This document shows, piece by piece, positions 19,083 through 27,966 of a DNA stretch of 64,000 nt (its first letter is position 1; each line of letters starts with the position of its first letter). Position numbers and translations under genes: made by a program. This DNA is from Roseobacter sp. (GTDB lineage Bacteria; Pseudomonadota; Alphaproteobacteria; Rhodobacterales; Rhodobacteraceae). The notes beneath the pieces are model-generated. The model was not told the origin of the DNA. It searched no databases and worked only from the letters and a program-made list of their open reading frames with translations. The stretch lies in the NCBI GenBank assembly GCA_015665415.1, contig JADFAE010000006.1, positions 50,917 through 114,916 on the forward strand. Direction: 5' to 3'.

Positions 19083-20507
19083 ATGCGGATAATGCACCAG
19101 CCTCCTTCCTCGGATACCGACCGCAAAGTAAATGCGGTTCTGCATCTTGAGACCCCTGCCGGTGAGGTGGTGACAATCGCCAGGTGGTCCTTGGCGGCAT
19201 TGATTTGGCCGCAAGACGCCCCCCCCTGTCCCAAAACCGGAACCCTCAGCGTGCCATTTCAGGGCGTTGACGTCCGTTTCCCCGTTCGCCTGGAAAGCAA
19301 TGATGAGACCGATGAGGTCACCCTCAAAGGGCTGAGTGGTCGCCAACGCGAAACACTGGCCCTGTTCTATCGCGCGCTGCTGTCAGGCAAGATGGCCTCC
19401 AGTTCAGAGGTCATCACCAGCCTGGACACTCCCGTCGATCTGGTCCCCATGGAAGAGACTGCCTCGGAAGCGAAGTCCACCAAACTGATTGGCAAGTTTC
19501 GCCTGCTACGGGTGGTGGTGAATACCGTGACCTATCTGGTGCTCGCGGCCTTTGTGGTGGGCGTGATCGGCAACAATATCCTGACCAATCTGGACCGTAT
19601 CGATATTCAGCACGGGCGGGTCATGGCCCCGATGGCCGAGCTGCCCGCCTTGCGCAACGGCTATGTCGACAAGATCAATGTAACGGCCGGTCAACGCGTC
19701 ACCGCAGGCACCCCGCTGATTGAGATCACGGATCCGATCTATGCCGCCGAGCTGCAAAAGGCCGAGGCCGAGCTTGAGGTCGCGCAGGCTTCTTTGGCGG
19801 TGGTGAAATTTGCAGAAACTGAGCTCGACAGGCTGGCAGATGAGCCCGATCTTCTGATCCGCCTTGCTGGGGTTGCCCGCATCTACCACGATTTCTCCCA
19901 ATCCAATGAGTTTGATGACATCCGCCGCCGCTGGATCAATCTGCGCGACCGGGATCCGGAAGCCGCAGTGCGATTTGACCCGTTGCGGATCACCCAACGA
20001 TTGCTGGACAGTGAGATCAGAAGTGCCGAACTTGCGGTGAACAAACGGCAGGCGGATCTAGAAGGCCGCCAAGCCCTGGTCGCTTCGACTCAGATCGTGG
20101 CCCAATATCCCGGTGTCATCCAGGAGGTGCTCGTCCGTGAGGGGCAATATCTGACGTCGAGCGAGTTGGCCCTCACCATGGAACGCCAGGAGGCCCGCCT
20201 GACAATGGGCTGGGTTTCGGAACGCTTTGCAGAAACCATCTACATCGGGATGCCCGCCAGTATTGGTTTCAATGAAGGTGGCGACAAAAAGCTGGTGAAC
20301 GGCACCGTTGTCGATGTCATGGCCGGGGATCACCCGGAACGCCCTGGCGAGTTTGGCATCATCGTCACCGTTCAACCTTCGGGAATGGAGCTCAACGAAG
20401 TGCGGGCACGACTGCGCATCGGAGCCCCAGTCAACCTGGAGGCAGACCGCCAGATCTATTCCCGGGTTAAAGCCTGGTTTGCATCCTGGGTGCGCCCCGA
20501 TGCATGA
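19083..20507 (+). CDS. Alg44-like PilZ/membrane-fusion subunit of exopolysaccharide synthase
   Basis: 474 residues with the architecture of Alg44. A PilZ-like domain (about residues 15-105) is followed by one membrane helix (about 144-166, LRVVVNTVTYLVLAAFVVG). Then comes a periplasmic HlyD-type region with a lipoyl-like half (GYVDKINVTAGQRVTAGTPL), a coiled coil (about 210-330) and the second half (YPGVIQEVLVREGQYL). In Pseudomonas, Alg44 binds c-di-GMP and activates the polymerase Alg8. Here the PilZ signature is eroded: RWSLAAL stands where D/N-x-S-x-x-G is expected, and no RxxxR is seen. The next gene, an Alg8-like synthase, overlaps it by 8 bases. The ATG at 19083 lacks a strong ribosome site; ATG 19092 is an alternative. 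Confidence 0.75.
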   Translation: MRIMHQPPSSDTDRKVNAVLHLETPAGEVVTIARWSLAALIWPQDAPPCPKTGTLSVPFQGVDVRFPVRLESNDETDEVTLKGLSGRQRETLALFYRALLSGKMASSSEVITSLDTPVDLVPMEETASEAKSTKLIGKFRLLRVVVNTVTYLVLAAFVVGVIGNNILTNLDRIDIQHGRVMAPMAELPALRNGYVDKINVTAGQRVTAGTPLIEITDPIYAAELQKAEAELEVAQASLAVVKFAETELDRLADEPDLLIRLAGVARIYHDFSQSNEFDDIRRRWINLRDRDPEAAVRFDPLRITQRLLDSEIRSAELAVNKRQADLEGRQALVASTQIVAQYPGVIQEVLVREGQYLTSSELALTMERQEARLTMGWVSERFAETIYIGMPASIGFNEGGDKKLVNGTVVDVMAGDHPERPGEFGIIVTVQPSGMELNEVRARLRIGAPVNLEADRQIYSRVKAWFASWVRPDA

Positions 20508-22089
20508 GCCCGAAAGCGAATATGCCTTTGACAAGGATCTGACCAAGCGCCTGGCCGACATGACCGGGCCTGCGCCGTCTTTCTTCATGAAATGGTCCCT
20601 GCCCCATTTCACCCTGTTTCTGCTGATCTTCATGGGGCTGTTGTGGCTGCTGGCCAATGTGCCCAACCGGTTTTTCAATCCGTCGGTGATGCATGTGACC
20701 GTGGCCCTCGGAACATTGGGGCTGTGGCGGTTTGGCTGGTGGTTCACCCATGCCCTGCGCGCGCAGATCTTTGCCCGCACCAAATGGCCCGGAATGCGCA
20801 AAGATGCCGATGCCCTGTGGGACGCAGGCTGGCGCCCCCGCAAACTGCACATTCAAATGACCACCTATTTCGAGGAACCTTCAATCACCAAACGCGTCAT
20901 CGGTTCGATCCTGGGCCAGATCCGGCACGAACAGGTCCCCACCACGCTCTATATCGGCACCGGCAGCGCCTATGACGAGATGATCATTCGCGATTTCGTG
21001 GAAACCTATGCCCAGGACATCCCCGATGAGCTGGCAACTCTGGTCTTCATTCGCCAGAACCAACCGGGAAAACGCATGGCCATCGGGCTGATCCTACGGG
21101 CGATGTGCCGCGCCGACCACCATCCGGACGATCTGGTCATCTTCATGGATGGCGATGCCCTCTTTGGCGGCGATGTCCTGCGCAAGACCCTGCCGATGTT
21201 TGGGGCTGACCCGGAATTGCAGGCCCTGACCACCGACGAAGAGGTGATCTGTTATGGGCCGAAATGGATTGCCAATTGGCTCGACATGCGCTTTGCCCAG
21301 CGTCGGCTTGCGATGCAAAGCCATGCCCTGTCCGATCGGGTCCTGACCCTCACCGGACGGATGAGTGTCTTTCGCACCAAACACATCCTTAACGAGGGCT
21401 TCATCCGCACCATCGAGGCCGACCATCTGCATCATTGGCTGTGGGGCCGGTTTCGGTTCCTATCGGGGGACGACAAATCCAGCTGGTATCGCCTGCTGAG
21501 CCTGGGCGCCAAGATGACCTATGTGCCGGATGCCACCGTCTATACCATCGAAGTGATCAAGGAAAACGGCTTTGGTCGCATGGTGCAGAACTTCCGCCGT
21601 TGGTCCGGCAATATGCTGCGCAATGGCTCACGCGCCATCTCTCTGGGGCCGCGCGCCATGCCCTTTTTCATCTGGTGGTGCCTGGTCGACCAGCGCATCG
21701 CCATGTGGACGATGATGGTCAGCCCGGTGATGGCGGTGCTTGGTTCCTTTATTGCGCCGGGATATTTCTGGAATTGCATTATCTGGGTGCTTTTTTCCCG
21801 CGTGGTTCTATGCCTGTTCCTGTTTGGCTACAGCCGCAAGGCCGATATGAGCTGGCCCTTCATTCTCTACCTCAACCAGGTCATCAATGCCTCGGTAAAG
21901 ATCTTCATGATCTTTCATCTGTCCAAACAGAAATGGTCCAACCGCGGCAATCAAAGTGCCGGTGACAGCGTCGGCGGCCTGGAAACTGTCAAGAATTTTT
22001 TCGCAAAATTTCAAATGATTACGGCGATTGGCATTTTTATGATGTTGCTCCTGGCCTATGTCGAATTGATTGAGCTGCCGTTCTTTTGA
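20500..22089 (+). CDS. alg8: Alg8-like processive glycosyltransferase (GT2), polymannuronate-type synthase
   Basis: 529 residues. Two membrane helices (about 37-53 and 63-82) precede a cytoplasmic GT2 domain and several C-terminal helices (from about 388). Catalytic features are TTYFEEP near 121, MDGDALFGGD with the DxD at 217-219, SGDDKSSW with the base Asp near 324, and the QNFRRW acceptor/product motif at 363-368. The C-terminal half, with VYTIEVIKENGFGRMVQ, resembles Alg8 more than cellulose synthase, whose motif is QRxRW. Together with AlgD from the same cluster it would polymerise GDP-mannuronate across the inner membrane. ATG 20500 overlaps the Alg44-like gene. The product is inferred from cluster content. 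Confidence 0.78.
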   Translation: MHEPESEYAFDKDLTKRLADMTGPAPSFFMKWSLPHFTLFLLIFMGLLWLLANVPNRFFNPSVMHVTVALGTLGLWRFGWWFTHALRAQIFARTKWPGMRKDADALWDAGWRPRKLHIQMTTYFEEPSITKRVIGSILGQIRHEQVPTTLYIGTGSAYDEMIIRDFVETYAQDIPDELATLVFIRQNQPGKRMAIGLILRAMCRADHHPDDLVIFMDGDALFGGDVLRKTLPMFGADPELQALTTDEEVICYGPKWIANWLDMRFAQRRLAMQSHALSDRVLTLTGRMSVFRTKHILNEGFIRTIEADHLHHWLWGRFRFLSGDDKSSWYRLLSLGAKMTYVPDATVYTIEVIKENGFGRMVQNFRRWSGNMLRNGSRAISLGPRAMPFFIWWCLVDQRIAMWTMMVSPVMAVLGSFIAPGYFWNCIIWVLFSRVVLCLFLFGYSRKADMSWPFILYLNQVINASVKIFMIFHLSKQKWSNRGNQSAGDSVGGLETVKNFFAKFQMITAIGIFMMLLLAYVELIELPFF

Positions 22090-22189
22090 TCGCCTTCTAT
22101 CCTTTCGAGACATGGCACTGTCCTTACGGCCTCAGGACATCCCCCAGCAACAATGCATACTGGATTTAATCAAATTGAAGGAGATCATT

Positions 22190-23617
22190 ATGCTGTATCC
22201 AGTTGTTCTCGCCGGTGGCAGTGGCACCCGTCTTTGGCCGGTTTCGCGCAAGAGTTTTCCCAAGCAATTTACCGCCTTGGTGGACAAGGAAAGCCTGTTC
22301 CAGAAAACCCTTTTGCGCCTGTCCGGGCCGGAATATGCCGCGCCACTGGTGGTCAGTGCCGAAGACTACCGTTTTGTCGCCCAAGAGCAGATCGAGGCGC
22401 TTGGCATCGAAGATGCCACTCTGATTGTAGAGCCCGTAGCCCGCAATACCGCGCCGGCGGTTCTGACCGCAGCCCTCTCCATGCAGGACACACCCGAAGT
22501 TGTCATGGTGATCACCCCCAGCGACCATCTCATTGCAGACCAAGCCGCCTTCACTTCCGCTCTGTACAGCGCCAAATGCAAGGCCGAGCAGGGCGATATC
22601 GTGGTACTGGGTGTCACACCGGATCACCCTGCAACCGGCTTTGGCTATTTGCGGGCGACAGAAATCCCCCCCCAGGCCGGTGTCGTTCTTACCATCAGGG
22701 AATTTGTCGAAAAGCCGCATGAAGGCAAAGCCATGAGCATGATCGCCAGTGGCAACTACCTGTGGAATGCCGGGATTTTCGTTGCCCGTGTCGATACCAT
22801 TCTCAAGGCCTTTGAGACCTATGCGCCCCATATGATGGGTCCCTGCAAGGCGGCACTGTCACTGGGCAGCGAAGACCTCAGCTTCCTGCGCTTGCATCAC
22901 GATGCATTTGAACAATGCCCCAGCATTTCCTTTGACTGTGCGGTGATGGAGAGACTGGACAAATGCACGGCGGTGCATCTGGATTGCGGCTGGTCTGATC
23001 TCGGCAGCTGGCAGGCCGTCAAAGATCAAGATGATGGCGATGACCGTGGCAACAGCTTGGTTGGCAATGCCACCGCCATCGACTGTGAAAACAGCCTGCT
23101 GAAGTCTGAAAACCCGGACACCGCCATTGTCGGCCTCGGCCTGAAAGACATCATTGCGGTTGCCACCGATGATGGCATTCTGGTCACTGATATGGCGCAC
23201 AGCGACCAGATTGGCCGCAGCGTCGAGGTGCTGAAGGCGAAAAAAGCCAAACAAGCGGAAGAGTTCCGCCGTTGCCACCGCCCCTGGGGATACTATGAAA
23301 CCCTGTCGCTGGGCCATCGGTTCCAGGTCAAACGCATCATGGTCAAACCGGGTGGCCAGCTTTCTCTACAAAGCCATGTGCACCGGGCAGAACATTGGGT
23401 GGTTGTAGCTGGTTCTGCCAAGGTGACCGTAAAGGACCAGGTCCGGATGATGACCGAAAATGAATCGACCTATATCCCCCTTGGCGCAGTGCACCGGTTG
23501 GAAAACCCCGGAAAACTGCCGCTGCATCTGATTGAAGTCCAGTCCGGCAGCTATCTTGGGGAGGATGATATCACCCGCTATGAAGACGTCTACAACCGCA
23601 CCGAAGACGTCGCCTAA
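22190..23617 (+). CDS. manC: Mannose-1-phosphate guanylyltransferase / mannose-6-phosphate isomerase
   Basis: 475 residues, a type II bifunctional enzyme. The N-terminal nucleotidyltransferase has GGSGTRLWPVSRKSFPKQF and the substrate-binding FVEKP. The C-terminal cupin holds the isomerase (HRPWGYYE, LSLQSHVHRAEHWVVV, AVHRLENPG). It converts fructose-6-P to mannose-6-P and mannose-1-P to GDP-mannose; the phosphomannomutase step (AlgC) is not encoded here. ATG 22190 has AAGGAG 6-7 bases upstream and gives the expected first residues; the longer frame to 22070 runs into the synthase gene. A strong terminator follows at 23647. Confidence 0.93.
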   Translation: MLYPVVLAGGSGTRLWPVSRKSFPKQFTALVDKESLFQKTLLRLSGPEYAAPLVVSAEDYRFVAQEQIEALGIEDATLIVEPVARNTAPAVLTAALSMQDTPEVVMVITPSDHLIADQAAFTSALYSAKCKAEQGDIVVLGVTPDHPATGFGYLRATEIPPQAGVVLTIREFVEKPHEGKAMSMIASGNYLWNAGIFVARVDTILKAFETYAPHMMGPCKAALSLGSEDLSFLRLHHDAFEQCPSISFDCAVMERLDKCTAVHLDCGWSDLGSWQAVKDQDDGDDRGNSLVGNATAIDCENSLLKSENPDTAIVGLGLKDIIAVATDDGILVTDMAHSDQIGRSVEVLKAKKAKQAEEFRRCHRPWGYYETLSLGHRFQVKRIMVKPGGQLSLQSHVHRAEHWVVVAGSAKVTVKDQVRMMTENESTYIPLGAVHRLENPGKLPLHLIEVQSGSYLGEDDITRYEDVYNRTEDVA

Positions 23618-23646
23618 TACTTCAGACGGACCGCTCTCTCTGCCCA

Positions 23647-23678
23647 AAGGGCCCGCAAGAGAAATCTTGCGGGCCCTT
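23647..23678 (+). terminator. Stem-loop terminator after manC
   Basis: A perfect 13-bp stem AAGGGCCCGCAAG/CTTGCGGGCCCTT around a six-base loop. The T-run is weak (TT then GTG). It separates manC from algD, so algD probably has its own promoter. Confidence 0.7.
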
Positions 23679-23780
23679 GTGCGTTGATCAAAAGAACCCG
23701 CTTGTGCGCTTTGGTATAGGGGGCCTCCCATTCGAACACCGAACCTAACCCTCCCCTCAATTTTTAAATTTCTTCAATCA

Positions 23781-23797
23781 GTTAAACTAAATTTAAC
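23781..23797. promoter_or_regulatory. Inverted repeat in the algD upstream region, possible operator
   Basis: GTTAAA-CTAAA-TTTAAC, perfect 6-bp arms in an AT-rich stretch, ending 23 bases before the algD ATG. The position suits a regulator site near a promoter. The regulator is unknown. Confidence 0.4.
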
Positions 23798-23820
23798 GGA
23801 AAATTTGAGGGAGATCAGAC

Positions 23821-25212
23821 ATGAACCTGGAGAGAATTGACATCTCATACGCGCGCTCCATTTTGCCGCAGTCTGAAACCAAAGCACGGATCAGCATTGT
23901 TGGGCTTGGCTATGTCGGTGCGGTCTCCACGGCCTGTCTTTCCTCTCTGGGGCATTCTGTGATTGGCGTCGATATTGACCCGGAAAAGGTCGACAAGATT
24001 GGCCGGGGTCTCAGCCCCATTCATGAAAAGGATCTCGGAAGCTATTTGTTTCAGGGCGTCAGCGCGGGGTTGGTGAACACGACCACCGATCTGGTTTCCG
24101 CCGTCCGCGAGACCGATGTGACATTCATTTCCGTCGGCACCCCAACTGCTGAGGATGGCGGCTGTGATGACAGCTACATTCGCCAGGCCGCGCGCAAAAT
24201 GGCGCAGGGACTGCGGCAAAAGAGCGGATTTCACGTCTTTGCCATGCGCTGCTCGATCCCGCCGGGCACCACGCTTGGTGTGCTGACACCGATCATCGAA
24301 AGACTGTCCGGCAAGAAGGCGGGGCGCGATTTTGGGATCTGCTTCAACCCGGAATTCCTGCGCGAAGGTGTCGCCATCGACGATTTCCACAAACCGCCCA
24401 AAACGGTCATTGGGGCCACCGATCTGCGGACGGCACAGGTGATGGCACGGATCTATGCGCCAGTGGACCCGGACCCGATCATCACCACCATCGAGGCGGC
24501 TGAGATGGTCAAATATGTCGACAATGTCTGGCATGCTGCCAAAGTTTGTTTTGCCAATGAAATCGGTCGCTTGTGCAAACCTCTTGGGGTCGACAGTCAC
24601 GAGGTGATGGATATCTTCACGCAAGATACCAAACTCAACCTCTCTCCCTATTATCTCAAGCCCGGATTTGCCTATGGCGGTTCTTGCCTGCCCAAGGAGG
24701 TCCGCGCCGTCACCCATATGGCGCAGAAGGCCGGCATTGATGTGCCAATGATCGCCAACCTGGACCGCTCCAACAAGGCGCAAATCAAACAAGCGCTGAG
24801 CATGGTCAAGGCCACCGGTGCCAAGCGGATTGGCATCCTGGGCTTGGCCTTCAAACCCGGCACCGATGATCTGCGAGAAAGCCCGGCGCTGGAGCTGATG
24901 GCAGATCTGCAATCCGAAGGCTTGGAGGTTCTGGCCCATGATCAGGCGATTTCCTCCGAAACAGCCATTGGCGGTCAACTGGCCTACGTGCGCCACGGCA
25001 GTCCCGGCCTGCGGAACCTGGCCGAGACCCTGCCCGATCTGTTGCGCGATGATCTGGATGACGTCACCCAGCACGCCGAGCTGCTCATCGTTTGTCATGC
25101 CGACGCCGATTACCGCGCGGCCACCCGCCAAAGCCGCAAGCCCGTGGTGGATCTGGTGCGCCTGTTTCCCGAAGCCCCCGTGGGGCTGGAGGTTGACGGC
25201 ATCGGCTGGTGA
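23821..25212 (+). CDS. algD: GDP-mannose 6-dehydrogenase
   Basis: 463 residues of the UDP-glucose/GDP-mannose dehydrogenase family. It oxidises GDP-mannose to GDP-mannuronate with NAD. The Rossmann motif VGLGYVGAVS is at about 27-36, the FNPEFLREG signature is in the middle, and the catalytic cysteine is Cys289 in YGGSCLPKE. The C-terminal domain follows (LGLAFKPGTDDLRESP). I favour AlgD over a UDP-glucose dehydrogenase because of MRCSIPPGTT..GV, the length, and the adjacent manC and Alg8-like genes. About twenty residues precede the Rossmann fold, slightly more than usual. GAGGGAG lies 7 bases before the ATG. Confidence 0.85.
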   Translation: MNLERIDISYARSILPQSETKARISIVGLGYVGAVSTACLSSLGHSVIGVDIDPEKVDKIGRGLSPIHEKDLGSYLFQGVSAGLVNTTTDLVSAVRETDVTFISVGTPTAEDGGCDDSYIRQAARKMAQGLRQKSGFHVFAMRCSIPPGTTLGVLTPIIERLSGKKAGRDFGICFNPEFLREGVAIDDFHKPPKTVIGATDLRTAQVMARIYAPVDPDPIITTIEAAEMVKYVDNVWHAAKVCFANEIGRLCKPLGVDSHEVMDIFTQDTKLNLSPYYLKPGFAYGGSCLPKEVRAVTHMAQKAGIDVPMIANLDRSNKAQIKQALSMVKATGAKRIGILGLAFKPGTDDLRESPALELMADLQSEGLEVLAHDQAISSETAIGGQLAYVRHGSPGLRNLAETLPDLLRDDLDDVTQHAELLIVCHADADYRAATRQSRKPVVDLVRLFPEAPVGLEVDGIGW

Positions 25213-25266
25213 TCCCAGCGCCGGCCCCGCCCTTTCTCTTTTTGACAGACACGACAGGAGTCCCAA

Positions 25267-27897
25267 ATGCCTGATCTTTCGCAAGTAACCCATCTTGGCA
25301 CCGCCACGTCTGAAACTTTGATCGGAACCGAGAACCAGGATCTGGTGGTTGGACAGGCAGGGGACGACGTGGTCACCGGAGGTGGCGCTGATGATCAGAT
25401 CTACGGGGATTATACCCAGGCCAACCAATTGGACGGAACCGATGGTGCCAGTTCCTTTGGTGACTACGCAGACACCGGTCATTGGTCGGTGACCGACCTT
25501 GACGGCGGGCATCAGGAAATGACCCAATCGGTCAGTACCGAAGCCGGAGGCGTCTATTCGCTGAGCTTTGAAATCGCATCGAATTTTGCCGCCGGGGTGA
25601 CCTCTACCGGGGTCGAGATCCTGGTCGAGGGCACGGTGATTGCAACCGTCACCTCCGACAGTGGCGTTTTTGGCGATCACACCGTGTCATTCACCGCAGC
25701 GGATAGTGAAACAGAGGTGACGATCCGTTCGATCGAGGCAGAGTCAGACGGCCCGGTAATCGACACCAGTGGCCCGGCCTTCCACTACGATCAGGATATC
25801 ATCCTGGATGGCCAAGTGGTCACGGTTGCAGCCTTTGCCGAGGGTCAGGCCAATCTTTACCAGGTGCTGAACGGCACCCTGCATGTCTTTGACACTGCAA
25901 CAGAAACCTATGATGTTGCAGGGGCCACCGGCACGGTCAATGTCAATTCCATGGGCTTCAATCAGGAAGACAACCTGCTCTATGCCATTGCGGTGGGCGA
26001 TGGCGTCGACAGTCTGGGAAATGCGGTTTCCAAATCGGATCTGGTCATGTTTGACGCCGAGGGCAACAGCTATCGCATTGGCGAAACACCCTATCGCTCC
26101 TGGACCGGTGACTTTGACGATCAGGGCAACCTGTGGTCATTCAACTCCAGCATGGATCACATTGCGGTCATTGACGTCGACAATCTGGATGCCAGCGGCA
26201 ATCCAGAAACCACGGTCTTCAAACTCCCCAAAGGACTGATCACCGAACGGTTTTATGATGTGGCCTTTGATGCCGCCACCCAAAGCTTTTCTGGCATGGC
26301 GCGCCCCGCGAGTGAGGGGGCCCCCGCAACGCTGTTGACCATCGACATCTCTTCCGGAGAGCCGGTCTTTTCAACCTTTTCGGTAACCCATACCACAATC
26401 GACGGGGTCACCCATGATGGCGTTCCCCACCTGACCTTTGGCGCGGCGATCTATGACACCGATGGCAATCTCTATGTCGGCGGCAATTCTGGCGACCACG
26501 ACATGAACAACAGCACTGCCAATTCTGGCGGCATCTACCGGGTCATCTTTGATGCGACAACCGGCACTGCAACGCTGGAGCTGGTTGCCTCAGCCCCCAA
26601 ATCCTATTCTAACGATGGCGCCGGAGATCCGCGTGCGCTCAGCCCCTTTGCCGATGTGGACCTCTCCTCCTCTGTCTTGATCCGCGAGCTTCAGCTGGTG
26701 GCGACCAATGAGGGCGAGTTAAGTTTTGACGACAGCCTCTATGGCGAAGCCGGGTCGGATATGCTGGATGGCGGCATTGGCGAGGATCTGGGGGTTGGTG
26801 GCAGCCTCGGCGATCAAATTGTGGGCGGTGACGGCAATGACACCCTGCATGGCGGCGCGGCACCGGATGCTGGCGCAAGTGGGATCGTCTCAACCTATGA
26901 CGACAACGGCTTGCGCTACGATCAATATGGCAACCTGCTGCCAGAAGATGACGATGACCTCTCCGGCGGCAGTGGCGATGACACCCTGTCCGGATCTGCG
27001 GGCCATGACACCTTGGACGGAGGCACCGGGAATGACCTTCTCACGGGCGGGTCGGGACAGGACGATCTGTCTGGCGGTGAGGGTGACGATCATCTGAGCG
27101 GTGGGGCGCAGGCGGATGTGCTGTCTGGAAATGCGGGCCAGGATACGCTGGACGGCGGATCGGGCGACGACCAATTGACCGGGGGCGCTGGCGATGATGC
27201 GCTCAGCGGCGGCTCCGGCGATGATGATCTCGCAGGCGGAACCGGTGCAGATTCTCTGGAAGGCGGCAGTGGCAGCGACAGCCTGGATGGCGGCGCGGGC
27301 GACGATACGCTCAAAGGTGGCAGTGGCGATGATGATCTCAGCGGCGGTGACGGCGATGACAGTGTTTCGGCAGGCTCGGGCAATGACACGGCCTCAGCTG
27401 GCGCAGGGGCCGACAGCCTGGACGGCGGCGCAGGCAATGATGTCCTGAACGGCGATGACGGCAATGACAGGATCAAGGGGGGATCGGGCAATGACGTGCT
27501 CGCAGGGGGGGATGGCAAGGACCATCTGAATGGCGGCGCGGGCGATGATCAGCTTTCCGGGGGGGATGGGCGCGACAAGATCTATCTTGGCGCGGGCAGT
27601 GACACAGCCACCGGCGGCGGGGATGCCGATCGGTTTGTCTTTCGCAGTGAAGATTTGGACGGTGCTACTGACATGATCACAGATTTCTCCCTCTCAGAGG
27701 GAGACCGGCTTGATCTGCGCGCCTTGGATCTGGACCTGGGCGGCGGAACCACTGACGATTGGCTGGAGGCCAATCTGAGCCAGGATGGATCGGGGGATGT
27801 CACACTAACCATAGACAGCAACTCCGTCCTGCTGGAAGGCATGAATATCACCAGTGAGGCCGGCCTGTTGGATCTATACGACGTGATCCTGATCTAA
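25267..27897 (+). CDS. Large RTX calcium-binding protein with propeller-like region, probably type I secreted
   Basis: 876 residues. A first RTX-like segment (about 15-40, GTENQDLVVGQAGDDVV) is followed by a beta-sandwich-like region (about 60-160) and then a WD/NHL-like propeller region resembling DUF6923 (about 170-480), with repeated blocks such as NSMGFNQEDNLLYAIA and GDFDDQGNLWSFNS. Twenty-five tandem nonapeptide repeats follow (565-789), ending in a C-terminal block ITDFSLSEGDRLDLRALD of the type that carries type I secretion signals. It has no N-terminal signal peptide. It lies 54 bases after algD in the same direction with AGGAG before the ATG, so it is probably co-expressed with polymer synthesis. 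A matrix protein or a polysaccharide-active enzyme is possible; no catalytic motif is recognised. Confidence 0.8.
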   Translation: MPDLSQVTHLGTATSETLIGTENQDLVVGQAGDDVVTGGGADDQIYGDYTQANQLDGTDGASSFGDYADTGHWSVTDLDGGHQEMTQSVSTEAGGVYSLSFEIASNFAAGVTSTGVEILVEGTVIATVTSDSGVFGDHTVSFTAADSETEVTIRSIEAESDGPVIDTSGPAFHYDQDIILDGQVVTVAAFAEGQANLYQVLNGTLHVFDTATETYDVAGATGTVNVNSMGFNQEDNLLYAIAVGDGVDSLGNAVSKSDLVMFDAEGNSYRIGETPYRSWTGDFDDQGNLWSFNSSMDHIAVIDVDNLDASGNPETTVFKLPKGLITERFYDVAFDAATQSFSGMARPASEGAPATLLTIDISSGEPVFSTFSVTHTTIDGVTHDGVPHLTFGAAIYDTDGNLYVGGNSGDHDMNNSTANSGGIYRVIFDATTGTATLELVASAPKSYSNDGAGDPRALSPFADVDLSSSVLIRELQLVATNEGELSFDDSLYGEAGSDMLDGGIGEDLGVGGSLGDQIVGGDGNDTLHGGAAPDAGASGIVSTYDDNGLRYDQYGNLLPEDDDDLSGGSGDDTLSGSAGHDTLDGGTGNDLLTGGSGQDDLSGGEGDDHLSGGAQADVLSGNAGQDTLDGGSGDDQLTGGAGDDALSGGSGDDDLAGGTGADSLEGGSGSDSLDGGAGDDTLKGGSGDDDLSGGDGDDSVSAGSGNDTASAGAGADSLDGGAGNDVLNGDDGNDRIKGGSGNDVLAGGDGKDHLNGGAGDDQLSGGDGRDKIYLGAGSDTATGGGDADRFVFRSEDLDGATDMITDFSLSEGDRLDLRALDLDLGGGTTDDWLEANLSQDGSGDVTLTIDSNSVLLEGMNITSEAGLLDLYDVILI
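26959..27633 (+). repeat. 25 tandem RTX nonapeptide repeats (27-bp units)
   Basis: Residues 565-789 are 25 consecutive nine-residue units close to L-S-G-G-x-G-x-D-x. They would fold as a calcium-loaded parallel beta-roll outside the cell. Units near the end (VSAGSGNDT, IYLGAGSDT, ATGGGDADR) diverge from the consensus. Confidence 0.9.
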
Positions 27898-27912
27898 GGT
27901 TTTCCGAGGCCC

Positions 27913-27932
27913 CCGGCGGCGGTCACCGCCGG
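27913..27932 (+). terminator. Hairpin after the RTX gene
   Basis: CCGGCGG-CGGTCA-CCGCCGG lies 16 bases after the stop codon. It has no clear T-run, so its strength as a terminator is uncertain. Confidence 0.4.
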
Positions 27933-27966
27933 ATTGCATCTGTCGTGACTGGCACGAGACGCAGGC

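Noticed and set aside
18597..19346. Minus-strand frames between comE and the Alg44-like gene
   Set aside because: They overlap the start of a supported plus-strand gene and show no domain or signal.
23845..25680. A 611-codon open frame antisense to algD and the RTX start
   Set aside because: The opposite strand carries clear algD motifs; the long antisense frame is a by-product of codon bias.
26959..27633. CRISPR array or DNA satellite
   Set aside because: The 27-bp periodicity is protein-coding nonapeptide repeat with variable codons; there are no spacers.
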